Assembly (NCBI GenBank): GCA_020634755.1
Contig: JACKBC010000015.1
Location: forward strand, 1-64,000
Direction of reading: 5' to 3'
DNA length: 64,000 bases
Origin: Caldilineaceae bacterium
GTDB taxonomy: Bacteria; Chloroflexota; Anaerolineae; Caldilineales; Caldilineaceae
Part shown: positions 24,644-32,968 of the stretch, piece by piece
Layout: every line of letters starts with the position of its first letter
Position numbering within the stretch: position 1 is the first letter of the stretch
The notes under the pieces: model-generated
Told to the model about the DNA's origin: nothing
The model's database searches: none
What the model saw: the letters and a program-made list of their open reading frames with translations, nothing else
Made by a program: the position numbers and the translations under genes

Positions 24644-27623
24644 TCCTGATAGCAATTCGGTATTGCCCAATCCCTATGTCGGCCCACGCCCCTTTGAACA
24701 GATTGAAAGCAAATACTTCTTTGGCCGCGACGAAGAGACCAAAATTTTAAGCGGGCTGGTGGTGTCGCATCAGTTGAGCCTCTTTTACGCCCAAAGTGGC
24801 GCCGGCAAATCGTCGCTGCTGCGCGCCGGCCTTTTGCCGCGGCTCACGCGCAAGACGCGCGTGGGCGCCGATGAAAATGCCTATCTCTACCAGACCATGC
24901 ACGTATTGCCCATTGTAACCGTGGGCCGCGGCGTGCCGCCCAGCACGGTAGGCGGCATCAAAAATGTCTATGCGTTTAGCGCCTTGCTCACGCTCTTTCC
25001 CGACGCGGATCCCAATAAATTAGGCGGCCAAACCCTAGTTGAAGCATTGCCGCTGCTTTTGGATGACCATATTGAAGCGGGCGCCATATGGGAGCCGGCG
25101 CAGGAGCGCAACGGCCGCGTGCGCCCGCCGTTGATCAAGCCGGATGCCACGCTGCTGATTTTTGACCAGTTTGAAGAGATTTTTACGGCTCACCCAGAGC
25201 GCTGGCGCGAGCGCGAAGGCTTTTTTCAACAGGTGACTGAACTGCTGGCTCGCTTTCCCACGCTGCATGTGCTCTTTACCATGCGCGAGGACTATCTAGC
25301 CGAGCTGACGCCTTTTGCCAATTTGCTGCGTGACGATCTGCGCCATCGCTTCCGCATGGAGCGCTTGCGCCGCGAAGGCGCGCTGCTGGCCGTGACCCAG
25401 CCGGCCCAGACCGCGGGTCGCACCTTTGCCCCCACCGTGGCCGAACAGCTGGTGGACAATCTGCGCCGCGTGCAGCGCTCGCAGCGTGCGCAGCGCCTGG
25501 CCCAGGGAACATCATCCACGAGCCAAGTGCAACTGGTCACGTCGGTCTACGGCGAATATGTGGAGCCGGTCCATCTGCAAATTGTCTGCCGCGATCTGTG
25601 GGACCGTTTGCCGCCCGAACGCATTGAGATTGAGCCCAAGGATTTGGAATCTTTTGGCGATGTGGACCAGGCGCTGACCAACTTTTATGAAAACACGTTG
25701 GCCAAAGTGACGGCCGAGACCGACGTGACTGAGCAAGCGCTGCGTCGCTGGTTTAATGAGGAGCTGATCACGCCGGCGCGCACCAAAGGGCTGGTCTATC
25801 GCGATGAGGCCAAAGGCGAAACGGCTGGGCTTCCTAACGCCGCGGTCAACATTTTACGCGACGCCTGGATCATCCGCAGCGACATTCGCGGGGGCGATAC
25901 CTGGTATGAATTGGCCCACGATCGGTTGGTTGAGCCGATTCTGAACGCCAATGCCGCCCGCCAAACCATGCTGGCCTTCGATGCCAAATTGTGGTCGGAA
26001 ACGGGCAAACCGGCCGAGCAACTCTATAAGGATGTGCAGTTGGAAGAGGCCGTCAAAGCTCTTGAGCTGCATCCCAATCAATTTTCCGCCGTGGAAAAAG
26101 AATTTATCCAGGCCAGTCAAGCGGCCGACACCGCCAGCAAGTTGCGCTGGCGTCGCTTGGTGATTACCGTCGGTTCTTTGCTGGTTCTTGTATTTGCTGC
26201 GTTGGCCGCTTGGGCGCTATTGAGTGCGGGCAGCGCCGCCGCCGCTCGTCAAGAAGCGCTGTCCAAAGCGCAGGTTGCGGAGACCGCCGAAGCCGAGGCC
26301 GAATTTGCCCGCGCTGCCGCAGTGGCGCTGCGCGTTACCGCTGAGGCCGGCGCCACCGACGCGGCCCGCCAGGCCATCAATGCGCGCATTGCCGAATCTA
26401 CGGCCGTGGCGGCTTTTGCAGCGGCCGACCAAGAACGCAAAAGCGCGCTGAAACTGGCCGCCGATATACAGAAGCTGATTGCGCCAACGGCCACGCCCCT
26501 TCCCTCACCGACTGCCACATCGGCGCAACCTGACGCCGGCGGTGAGGCCACCCCTGTACCCATCAGCACACCCACGCCCAGCGTTCCGCCCACGCCGGAT
26601 CTGGCGGCCACAGCCGCCATTGAAGCCGTGGTGCAGGAGATCGATCAGGTGCAATCGCGCGCCACCCAGGCGGCCCAAACCGAAGTGTCGCTGTACGCGC
26701 TGGCCCCGGACGCCAATATGAGCATTTTTGCCGCGCCCGATGTCAATGCCGAGCGCCTGGCCGTGGTGCATTCGCCCGATCGGCTATTGGTGCGTGAGGT
26801 GACGGCGGAATGGACCAAAGTGCGTTCGGCTGAAGAGATTGAGGGATGGATTCGAACCGTCTTTTTTACGTTTGATGGACCGCCCGATGCGCTGCCGGCT
26901 GATTTGCAATTTCGGCTGGTCTCCAATCGCGCCGACTTGCCCTTTGTGTACGGGCGCGTCATCGCCGTAGATGGGGTTGAAGGGGCTGACTTGGCGACCG
27001 ATCCTGATAATGAGCAGAGCGGATTCCGCAAAATTCCCGTGCGGTGGCCGGTGACGCTTTTGCAAGTTGGTGCGGGCGCTCAGGCCTATGGCAGCGACCA
27101 GTGGGGGCTTGTCATGTTGGTGGACCCCGCTAACGCCACGCTGATCCAGCAGGGCTGGTTGCCCCTGGCGTTGCTGGCGCCGCGCGTCGAACCGATGACT
27201 GCACCCGTTCCGCAAGCTGCCATCCCAACTCAAACGGCTACCCTAACGGCTACCACATCCGCCGCCGCATCTGCCACCGCATTTCCCAATGTTGCCGATG
27301 CGGTCCGGCAAATTCGACAATATTTCTTCGAGGATGGATATCAATATGAATGGCCCGATGGTAGCGCCAGCGTTACCCAAATTGAAGCCAATGATGACCG
27401 CCTGGTTGTGCACTACGATCACCTGAGCGGCGAACTCAGCGGTATTCTGCAACCTGCCGATGATGGGCGATGGCACTTTGCCGGACAGTGGAGCCAGGGT
27501 GAAGACGGCGGCGATTTTGAATTAACGTTTGAAGCGGATTTGCAGGCAGCCAGTGGCTGGTGGAATCATGGCGGCGCCACGGTCAAAGAGGAGCACAGCT
27601 TGCGGATAAACAATAATCAGTAG
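24630..27623 (+). CDS. Membrane-anchored STAND NTPase with SH3-like extracytoplasmic region
   Basis: This 997-residue protein has an nSTAND1-type NTPase at about 12-500: NPYVGPRPFEQ, Walker A AQSGAGKSS (Lys60), Walker B LLIFDQFEEIF (Asp179) and WYELAHDRLVEPI. A single membrane helix (about 509-531) follows the basic KLRWRRL stretch. After it come an Ala-rich coiled region, a Pro/Thr-rich spacer (about 625-665), an SH3b-like segment (about 685-755, SIFAAPDVNAERLAVV, GWIRTVFF) and a C-terminal beta-rich domain. The basic side points inward, so the C-terminal sensor part should be outside the membrane. The start is ATG 24630 with GAGGAG upstream. The stop codon TAG lies inside an 82-bp repeat element. 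Confidence 0.85.
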   Translation: MTTGNPDSNSVLPNPYVGPRPFEQIESKYFFGRDEETKILSGLVVSHQLSLFYAQSGAGKSSLLRAGLLPRLTRKTRVGADENAYLYQTMHVLPIVTVGRGVPPSTVGGIKNVYAFSALLTLFPDADPNKLGGQTLVEALPLLLDDHIEAGAIWEPAQERNGRVRPPLIKPDATLLIFDQFEEIFTAHPERWREREGFFQQVTELLARFPTLHVLFTMREDYLAELTPFANLLRDDLRHRFRMERLRREGALLAVTQPAQTAGRTFAPTVAEQLVDNLRRVQRSQRAQRLAQGTSSTSQVQLVTSVYGEYVEPVHLQIVCRDLWDRLPPERIEIEPKDLESFGDVDQALTNFYENTLAKVTAETDVTEQALRRWFNEELITPARTKGLVYRDEAKGETAGLPNAAVNILRDAWIIRSDIRGGDTWYELAHDRLVEPILNANAARQTMLAFDAKLWSETGKPAEQLYKDVQLEEAVKALELHPNQFSAVEKEFIQASQAADTASKLRWRRLVITVGSLLVLVFAALAAWALLSAGSAAAARQEALSKAQVAETAEAEAEFARAAAVALRVTAEAGATDAARQAINARIAESTAVAAFAAADQERKSALKLAADIQKLIAPTATPLPSPTATSAQPDAGGEATPVPISTPTPSVPPTPDLAATAAIEAVVQEIDQVQSRATQAAQTEVSLYALAPDANMSIFAAPDVNAERLAVVHSPDRLLVREVTAEWTKVRSAEEIEGWIRTVFFTFDGPPDALPADLQFRLVSNRADLPFVYGRVIAVDGVEGADLATDPDNEQSGFRKIPVRWPVTLLQVGAGAQAYGSDQWGLVMLVDPANATLIQQGWLPLALLAPRVEPMTAPVPQAAIPTQTATLTATTSAAASATAFPNVADAVRQIRQYFFEDGYQYEWPDGSASVTQIEANDDRLVVHYDHLSGELSGILQPADDGRWHFAGQWSQGEDGGDFELTFEADLQAASGWWNHGGATVKEEHSLRINNNQ

Positions 27624-27700
27624 ATCGCAACAGCAAGAAATAGAGCCGGATTCGCCAGGCGAGACCGGTGCTTTCATGGCCAACACCGTTGCGGTGTACA
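27619..27700 (-). mobile_element. 82-bp MITE-like element, copy D
   Basis: In reverse orientation it matches copies at 3244, 30944 and 62747: ends AGTAGATCGCAAC and, on the other strand, GTACACCGCAACGGTG. It starts four bases inside the preceding coding region and provides the TAG stop codon. Confidence 0.75.
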
Positions 27701-27753
27701 AATAAGTGAGGGGTGTGCATAATGCGCTGCTCGAATGGAAATGGTTCGTAGCC

Positions 27754-27819
27754 CACGTGCGACGCACGACCCGCCAAGGCGGCTGCATGACGGCTGTTCT
27801 TCTGGGCAGTGCGACGCAC
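27754..27819 (-). mobile_element. 66-bp GTGCGACGCAC-type inverted-repeat element, copy 2
   Basis: Reverse complement starts GTGCGTCGCACTGCCCAG and continues AAGAACAGCCGTCA, matching the element at 10172-10237. The two copies lie on opposite sides of the conflict island in opposite orientation. Confidence 0.65.
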
Positions 27820-27906
27820 ACTAGCCCGCCCTTACTCGACTGAGATATTTATGCACACTCCTCAAATAAGTAGCGGGGATTGGTCATATAGGGCCAAGTG
27901 CCCAAC

Positions 27907-27953
27907 TTGCAAATTGGGCCGCTTTCCATATATAATTTGTAGACTGACCAGTC
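27907..27953 (+). promoter_or_regulatory. Predicted sigma70-type promoter with TetR operator
   Basis: A -35-like TTGCAA (27907-27912) and a perfect -10 TATAAT (27931-27936) are separated by 18 bases. The palindrome GACTG-AC-CAGTC (27942-27953) sits at the expected start of transcription, and a second palindrome, GTTTGTTTATAAGCAAAC, follows. This is where an autorepressing TetR protein would bind. Confidence 0.65.
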
Positions 27954-27981
27954 GGTTTGTTTATAAGCAAACCTTGATTAT

Positions 27982-28629
27982 ATGGAACGCACGGCCATGA
28001 GTGAAGTTAAAAAAACAACGCGCGACCCCGAAAGTACGCGCGACAAAATTTTAGACGCCGCCTTAAACATCTTTGCAGCCAAAGGCTATTACGATACGCG
28101 CATGGATGAAATTGTGGATGAGTCCGGTTCGTCCAAGGGATCCATCTATTTTCATTTTCCCAATAAAGAGCGGCTTTTTCTGGCCCTGGTGGATCAGTTT
28201 GCCAATCTGCTGGAGCGCCGCGTCATCGAATCGATTGATCAGAATGAGGAAGGCATTGGCCGCGTGCGGGCCGCGCTGGAAGCCATTGTGGCCACCTTTG
28301 GTCGCTATCGCCGTCCGGCCAAGCTCATGCTGATCCAGGCGGCCGGGTTGGGCGCCCCTTTTGAGCAGAAGCGTCAGGAGATCAACGACCGCTTTGCGCG
28401 GCTGATCGGGGGCTATCTGCGTGATGCAATTCGCGTGGGTGATATTGAACCGGTGGATGTAGAAGTGGTCTCCTATGCCTGGATGGGCGCCATTTATGCC
28501 GTCATTATCCGCTGGGTCTATACGGGCGAGCCTGAACCGCAGCGCATTGTAGACGCACTGCTGCCCGTGCTGCTTAAAAGCGTTGGTCATGAAGACAGAA
28601 ATGAGCCCGCAGTTGCCGACCTTCGCTGA
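27982..28629 (+). CDS. TetR/AcrR-family transcriptional regulator
   Basis: This 215-residue protein has an N-terminal TetR helix-turn-helix (RDKILDAALNIFAAKGYYDTRMDEIVDESGSSKGSIYFHFPNKERLFLAL) with the canonical SKGSIYFHFPNKE recognition region. A helical ligand-binding domain follows (about 70-205). The ligand is unknown. Starts at 27982 and 27997 are both possible. A promoter with an operator-like palindrome lies just upstream, suggesting autorepression. Its 3' end overlaps the start of the isochorismate synthase gene by about 40 bases, so it probably controls that gene as well. Confidence 0.92.
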   Translation: MERTAMSEVKKTTRDPESTRDKILDAALNIFAAKGYYDTRMDEIVDESGSSKGSIYFHFPNKERLFLALVDQFANLLERRVIESIDQNEEGIGRVRAALEAIVATFGRYRRPAKLMLIQAAGLGAPFEQKRQEINDRFARLIGGYLRDAIRVGDIEPVDVEVVSYAWMGAIYAVIIRWVYTGEPEPQRIVDALLPVLLKSVGHEDRNEPAVADLR

Positions 28630-30031
28630 ATCCACCTTTGGTGCAGATGCCAAAAAGCGCCAGCGTCTAGTTTCGGTGAGCGCGCCGTGCCCCCATGTTG
28701 ACCCCATGCAGGCGTTTTTGCACGGCATGGGCCGCGAGCGCTTTTATTGGCAAGAGCCGGGCAATGGCGTCACCCACGTCGGTTTTGGCGCCGCGGCCGA
28801 TCTGCGCGCCTGGGGACCCACCCGTTTTCAATCCATTACGCAGCAGGCGCAGGCGCTCTTTGACCAAGCCTATTTACCGGCCAGCACGCCCAGCTTTGCC
28901 GAGCCGCATCTCTTTGGCGGCTTTGCCTTTAGCGATGATTTTACGCCTGACAACACGTGGTCGGTCTATCACCCAGCCCAATTTATTCTGCCTCATTATC
29001 AGCTTTCCATCCAGCATGACGCGTGGGGGGAGCGTCAAGGCTGGCTCACCATCAACGCCCTGCTGGATTACCCCGCGGCAACGCCTTCGACGCGCGCAGA
29101 CGCGGAAGCGGTTGAGCTGGCAACTGCCTTACGCGGCGCGCTGACCGAACAAATCGAGCAGTTGCAACAGACACCCATCCGCATGGCTGCTTTGCCCCAG
29201 CTGCACTCGCGCTGTTATCCCATGCCATACGCCACCTGGGAACAGATTCTCAAGGCGGCCATGGACCAGTTCAGGACCGGCGCTCTGAGCAAAGTGGTGT
29301 TGTCACGCGTCTGCGAATTGCGCTTTGACCAAAAGATAGATGTGGCGACGGCGCTGGCCTATCTCAACCGCATCTATCCAGACTGCTATCGTTTTGTCTT
29401 TGAACCGCTGCCGCATCACGCATTTTTTGGAGCGTCGCCAGAATTGCTGGTTAATTTGTCCGGTCAGCAAATTTGCACAATGGGGTTGGCTGGTTCTGAG
29501 CCACGGGGCGCCACACCGGCGGCCGACGCCGCTTTGGGGCGCCAACTTATGGAAAGCGTCAAAGACCGGCACGAGCATCAGCTTGTGGTGGATGCCCTGC
29601 GCCAACGCTTGCAGCCCTTATGCACCAAGTTAGACATTGCCGCCCAACCGCAGCTGCTCAAATTGAGCAATATTCAGCATCTGTATACGCCAGTAAGCGG
29701 CACCCTCAGCAAGCCGCAAGATGTGCTGTCGCTGTTGGACGTGCTGCACCCCACACCCGCGCTGGGGGGCGTGCCGCGCGCACAGGCGCTCGACTTTATT
29801 CGGCAGATGGAGCCGGTGCCGCGCGGCTGGTATGCGGCGCCCGTGGGGGTGATCAACCGGCACATGGAAGGCGCCTTTACGGTGGCCATTCGCTCCGCCG
29901 TGACCGAGTACGAACGCGTCTGGCTGCATGCCGGCGCCGGTATTGTGGAGGCCTCCAATCCGCAAAAGGAGTGGGATGAAACTGCCCTCAAGTTCCGCCC
30001 CATTTTGAACGCATTGGGGGCGGCTGCGTAA
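28589..30031 (+). CDS. Isochorismate synthase (MenF/EntC/DhbC family)
   Basis: This protein of about 480 residues belongs to the chorismate-utilising family. Motifs include LSKVVLSRVCELRF, HHAFFGASPELLVNLSGQQ, the TMGLAGSEPRG loop, KDRHEHQLVVDALR, LYTPVSGTL, LLDVLHPTPALGGVP and WYAAPVGVINRHMEGAFTVAIRSA. The tail LHAGAGIVEASNPQKEWDET carries the Mg-binding Glu residues. It converts chorismate to isochorismate, for menaquinone or a catechol siderophore. No other men or ent gene is in the window. ATG 28589 is used; 28601 or TTG 28583 are possible. It overlaps the TetR gene, so it is likely under its control, and a strong hairpin terminator follows. Confidence 0.9.
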   Translation: MKTEMSPQLPTFAESTFGADAKKRQRLVSVSAPCPHVDPMQAFLHGMGRERFYWQEPGNGVTHVGFGAAADLRAWGPTRFQSITQQAQALFDQAYLPASTPSFAEPHLFGGFAFSDDFTPDNTWSVYHPAQFILPHYQLSIQHDAWGERQGWLTINALLDYPAATPSTRADAEAVELATALRGALTEQIEQLQQTPIRMAALPQLHSRCYPMPYATWEQILKAAMDQFRTGALSKVVLSRVCELRFDQKIDVATALAYLNRIYPDCYRFVFEPLPHHAFFGASPELLVNLSGQQICTMGLAGSEPRGATPAADAALGRQLMESVKDRHEHQLVVDALRQRLQPLCTKLDIAAQPQLLKLSNIQHLYTPVSGTLSKPQDVLSLLDVLHPTPALGGVPRAQALDFIRQMEPVPRGWYAAPVGVINRHMEGAFTVAIRSAVTEYERVWLHAGAGIVEASNPQKEWDETALKFRPILNALGAAA

Positions 30032-30048
30032 GTCGTCATAAAAAGAAT

Positions 30049-30097
30049 AGCATCAAAAAGGGCCGCGATCTGCAAGATCGCGGCCCTTTTTGATGCT
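30049..30097. terminator. Bidirectional rho-independent-type terminator
   Basis: A perfect 22-bp stem (30049-30070 with 30076-30097) surrounds the 5-base loop TGCAA. A-rich and T-rich runs sit inside the stem on both sides, so it can work in both directions. It separates the convergent isochorismate synthase and tpiA genes. Confidence 0.9.
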
Positions 30098-30123
30098 GTT
30101 TCGGCTATGACACATGCATAATT

Positions 30124-30888
30124 TTATGCATATAATTGCGCGGTGGTCTGGACCATGGCGCAATAGCTTTCGGCCTTGAGCGCCGCACCGCCAATCAGCG
30201 CGCCGTCAATTTCGGGCTGCTGCATAATGTCGGCAATGTTTTTGTCATTGGTGCTGCCGCCATAGAGCACGCGCGTGGCCTGCGCCACGGCATCGTCAAA
30301 CATGTGGGCGACAACGCCGCGCACGACGCCACAGGTGGCGTTTGCTTGCTGCGGCGTGGCGGCTTTCCCTGTGCCAATGGCCCAAATGGGCTCGTAAGCG
30401 ATGACCAACGTCTGCACCTGTTCGGCGCTAACTCCGTCGAGCGCGTCCTGCACCTGCAAGGTCACCACCGCCGCGGTCTGCCCGCCTTCATTCTGTTCCA
30501 AGCTTTCACCCACACACACAATGGGGATCAAGCCATGCGCCAGCGCTGCTTTCACCTTCTGGTTGACTGACTCATCCGTTTCGCCAAAATATTGGCGGCG
30601 TTCGCTGTGACCAATGATCACATATTGGGCCAGCCCTTGCAGCATTTCGCCACTGACTTCACCGGTGTAGGCGCCGCTAGCGGCCCAGTGCATATTCTGG
30701 GCGCCCACGGCAATTGAGCTATTGGCCAGTACATCTTGCACGGCGGGCAAACAGACAAAGGGCGGACACAATACGCGGTCTACCGCTTCCACCGTGGCGA
30801 CCTGGGCCTGAATGGCTTGGGCCAACTCTTTAGCCTCGGCCACCGTCTTATTCATCTTCCAATTGCCAGCCATCATGGGTTTACGCAT
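30124..30888 (-). CDS. tpiA: Triosephosphate isomerase
   Basis: This 254-residue TIM-barrel enzyme interconverts dihydroxyacetone phosphate and glyceraldehyde 3-phosphate. The active-site residues are visible: Asn/Lys in AGNWKMNKT, His in VIGHSERRQYFGE, Glu in AYEPIWAIGTGKAAT (flexible loop 6 AIGTGK), and the phosphate-binding LYGGSTNDKN and DGALIGGAAL. It is the promoter-distal gene of a gap-pgk-(small gene)-tpiA minus-strand cluster. The start is fixed by AAGGAG eight bases before ATG 30888. About 220 bases, including an 82-bp element, separate it from the small upstream gene, so it may also have its own promoter. Confidence 0.97.
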   Translation of the reverse strand: MRKPMMAGNWKMNKTVAEAKELAQAIQAQVATVEAVDRVLCPPFVCLPAVQDVLANSSIAVGAQNMHWAASGAYTGEVSGEMLQGLAQYVIIGHSERRQYFGETDESVNQKVKAALAHGLIPIVCVGESLEQNEGGQTAAVVTLQVQDALDGVSAEQVQTLVIAYEPIWAIGTGKAATPQQANATCGVVRGVVAHMFDDAVAQATRVLYGGSTNDKNIADIMQQPEIDGALIGGAALKAESYCAMVQTTAQLYA

Positions 30889-30943
30889 GCATGGCTCCTT
30901 TCTTCTTTGTAATATTGTTCATCAGCACTGACTTTTGATATTC

Positions 30944-31025
30944 AGTACACCGCAACGGTGTTGGCGATTCAAGCGTCAGTCTCGGCTGGGGAATCCGGCC
31001 CTATGTCTTGCCGCTGCGATTTACT
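30944..31025 (+). mobile_element. 82-bp MITE-like element, copy B
   Basis: It starts AGTACACCGCAACGGTG and ends CGCTGCGATTTACT, with the interior GAATCCGGCCCTAT shared with the other copies. It lies in the gap upstream of tpiA. Confidence 0.75.
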
Positions 31026-31109
31026 GATCGGCGAAGTTTTTACGCTGATGAGAGATCGCCCCCTCTCCACAGCGTAGCGGTCGTGAAAAGGGGCTGGGGA
31101 GAGGCCTTT

Positions 31110-31448
31110 CTATTCTTCCGGCGGCGCTAGAAAACGCGCCAGCTCCACCTCATACGCCTCGGCTTCCAGCCAGCGCCCGCCCTGCACATCATAATGTTTG
31201 AGCTGCTTGTTGGTATCAAACCAGAGTTCAACTTCAGTCTGCGCAAAACAGCGATTGGCGCCGGTGGTGTGCAGCACCTTGCGCACATAAAGTGGATATT
31301 CGCCCTCGTCGGTCTGGCTCAGTTCGTTGTATAGATCAACCGTGCCGGTGACCGGCTCTTTGCAGCGCGTGTTCAGCGCATAAATGTGCAGCAGGCGATC
31401 ATCACCAGCGCCGCTAAAGATGGACGCAATGCGTTTAAAAATGTTCAT
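31110..31448 (-). CDS. Conserved-looking small hypothetical protein in the glycolytic cluster
   Basis: This 112-residue protein starts MNIFKRIASIFSG, then LHIYALNTRCKEPVTGTVDL, YPLYVRKVLHTTGANRCFAQ, and VELWFDTNKQLKHYDVQGG. It has two well-separated cysteines (in TRCKEP and NRCFAQ) and a short amphipathic N-terminus. Sequence character and codon use look like a true gene. I believe similar small proteins occur in other Chloroflexota, but I cannot name a family. It lies between pgk and tpiA on the same strand; that is the only hint about its role. Confidence 0.7.
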   Translation of the reverse strand: MNIFKRIASIFSGAGDDRLLHIYALNTRCKEPVTGTVDLYNELSQTDEGEYPLYVRKVLHTTGANRCFAQTEVELWFDTNKQLKHYDVQGGRWLEAEAYEVELARFLAPPEE

Positions 31449-31513
31449 GATGAGTTTTGGGTGAACGACAGATTCCGTCGATTTGGGCGCTGAAAAGTCA
31501 TTGCTGACCTATT

Positions 31514-31608
31514 TATAGCTATCCAGCCGGAGCCTAGTGCAGAATTTACAAAGCGATTTTGCCACCAGAAGCCAAGACCTTGTTTATAGCCATCCAGCCG
31601 TAGCCTAG
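31514..31608. repeat. Pair of 24-bp direct repeats
   Basis: TATAGC(T/C)ATCCAGCCG followed by (G/T)AGCCTAG occurs at 31514-31537 and 31585-31608, with two differences. It lies in the gap between pgk and the small hypothetical gene. Confidence 0.7.
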
Positions 31609-31694
31609 CTTGTCGAAGGCGCAAGTGGGCTTGCCGCTTTGCGGCCACTTTGTGAACTGATAAGCGTAGCCCCCGCGGACCTGAATAGGCGCCC

Positions 31695-32873
31695 TTATTT
31701 ATCGTTGAGGGCGGTGACGCCCGGCAGCGCTTTGCCTTCCAGGAACTCCAGGCTGGCGCCCCCGCCCGTGCTAACGTGCGACATCTTTTCGGTAAGGCCA
31801 GCTTGGGCCACGGCGGCGGCACTGTCGCCACCCCCAATAATGGTGGTGGCATCGGTTAGCGTGGCCAACATTTCAGCAATGGCCACCGTGCCTTGGGCGA
31901 ACACAGGATATTCAAAGACCCCCATGGGACCATTCCATATCACGGTGCGGGCGCCGGCCAGCCGATTGGAAAAGTGGGCAATGGTGGCTGGCCCTATATC
32001 CAGCGCCATCCATCCTGCCGGCACATCTTCCACGCTGACCACCTGATTTTCGGCATCGGCGGCAAACTGATTGGCCACCCGCAGATCGACTGGGAGTTGG
32101 ATGATTTCGGCGCCGCTGCCTTCCATAAGGCGTTGCGCGGTCTCCAGCGATTCTGCTTCTACTAGGCTATTCCCCATGTCATACCCGGCCGCGGCTAGAA
32201 AGGTATTGGCCATGCCGCCGCCAATCAGAATGTTGTCTACTTTGGCCAACAGCGCTTCAATAACAGCGATTTTGTCGCTGATTTTGGCGCCGCCCAAAAT
32301 GGCGACAAAGGGCTGTTCTGGATTTTCCAGCGCGCTGCCCAAATAGTTCAACTCTTTTTCCATGAGGAAGCCGGCCACCGCCGGTAAATAGTGCGCCACG
32401 CCTTCCGTACTGGCGTGCGCGCGATGGGCGCTTCCAAAAGCGTCATTGACAAAGACGTCTCCCAGCTTGCCCAGTTCAGCGCTCATGGTTGGGTCATTTT
32501 GGGTTTCGCGCGGGTCAAAGCGCGTATTTTCCAATACGAGCACTTGCCCAGGTGTTAACGCCTGAACGGTGGCTTCGGCATCTGGCCCCGTGGTCACTTT
32601 GATAAACTGGATGGGCACGTTGAGCAAAAATGGCAAATAGTCGGCCACTGGCTTCATGCTGTATTTGGGATCCGGTTCGCCTTTGGGGCGCCCCAAGTGG
32701 CTCATCAATGTCACCGCCGCGCCGTGGTCCAGCAAGTATTGAATGGTGGGAATGGCGGCCCGGATTCGGGTGTCATCGGTGATGTGCCCATTTTCCAGCG
32801 GCACGTTAAAATCGACGCGCACCAGGGCTTTTTTACCACTCCAGTCAATATCGGTAATTGTTTTTTTGTTCAT
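31695..32873 (-). CDS. pgk: Phosphoglycerate kinase
   Basis: This 392-residue enzyme transfers phosphate from 1,3-bisphosphoglycerate to ADP. Signatures are KKALVRVDFNVPLENG (N-terminal substrate loop), LMSHLGRPKGEPD, VLVLENTRFDPRE, FVNDAFGSAHRAHAST, FVAILGGAKISDKI, LIGGGMANTFL, VIWNGPMGVFE and the nucleotide-site GGGDSAAAVAQAG. The length is normal for bacteria. It follows gap by about 95 bases on the same strand, forming the usual gap-pgk pair. The start ATG 32873 has no strong ribosome site. Confidence 0.97.
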   Translation of the reverse strand: MNKKTITDIDWSGKKALVRVDFNVPLENGHITDDTRIRAAIPTIQYLLDHGAAVTLMSHLGRPKGEPDPKYSMKPVADYLPFLLNVPIQFIKVTTGPDAEATVQALTPGQVLVLENTRFDPRETQNDPTMSAELGKLGDVFVNDAFGSAHRAHASTEGVAHYLPAVAGFLMEKELNYLGSALENPEQPFVAILGGAKISDKIAVIEALLAKVDNILIGGGMANTFLAAAGYDMGNSLVEAESLETAQRLMEGSGAEIIQLPVDLRVANQFAADAENQVVSVEDVPAGWMALDIGPATIAHFSNRLAGARTVIWNGPMGVFEYPVFAQGTVAIAEMLATLTDATTIIGGGDSAAAVAQAGLTEKMSHVSTGGGASLEFLEGKALPGVTALNDK

Positions 32874-32968
32874 AGATTCGTGTGACCCAATGAAGAAAGT
32901 GATTGGTCATTGGACGCCGGTGGGCTATTCCAATCGCTCACGACCAGCTACCAATGACCAGTAACTGT

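Larger units (their letters stand above)
27624..27981. other. Intergenic region with two repeat elements and the TetR promoter
   Basis: It holds most of the 82-bp element (to 27700), the 66-bp element (27754-27819) and a promoter-operator region (27907-27970). Nothing else is recognised. Confidence 0.7.
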
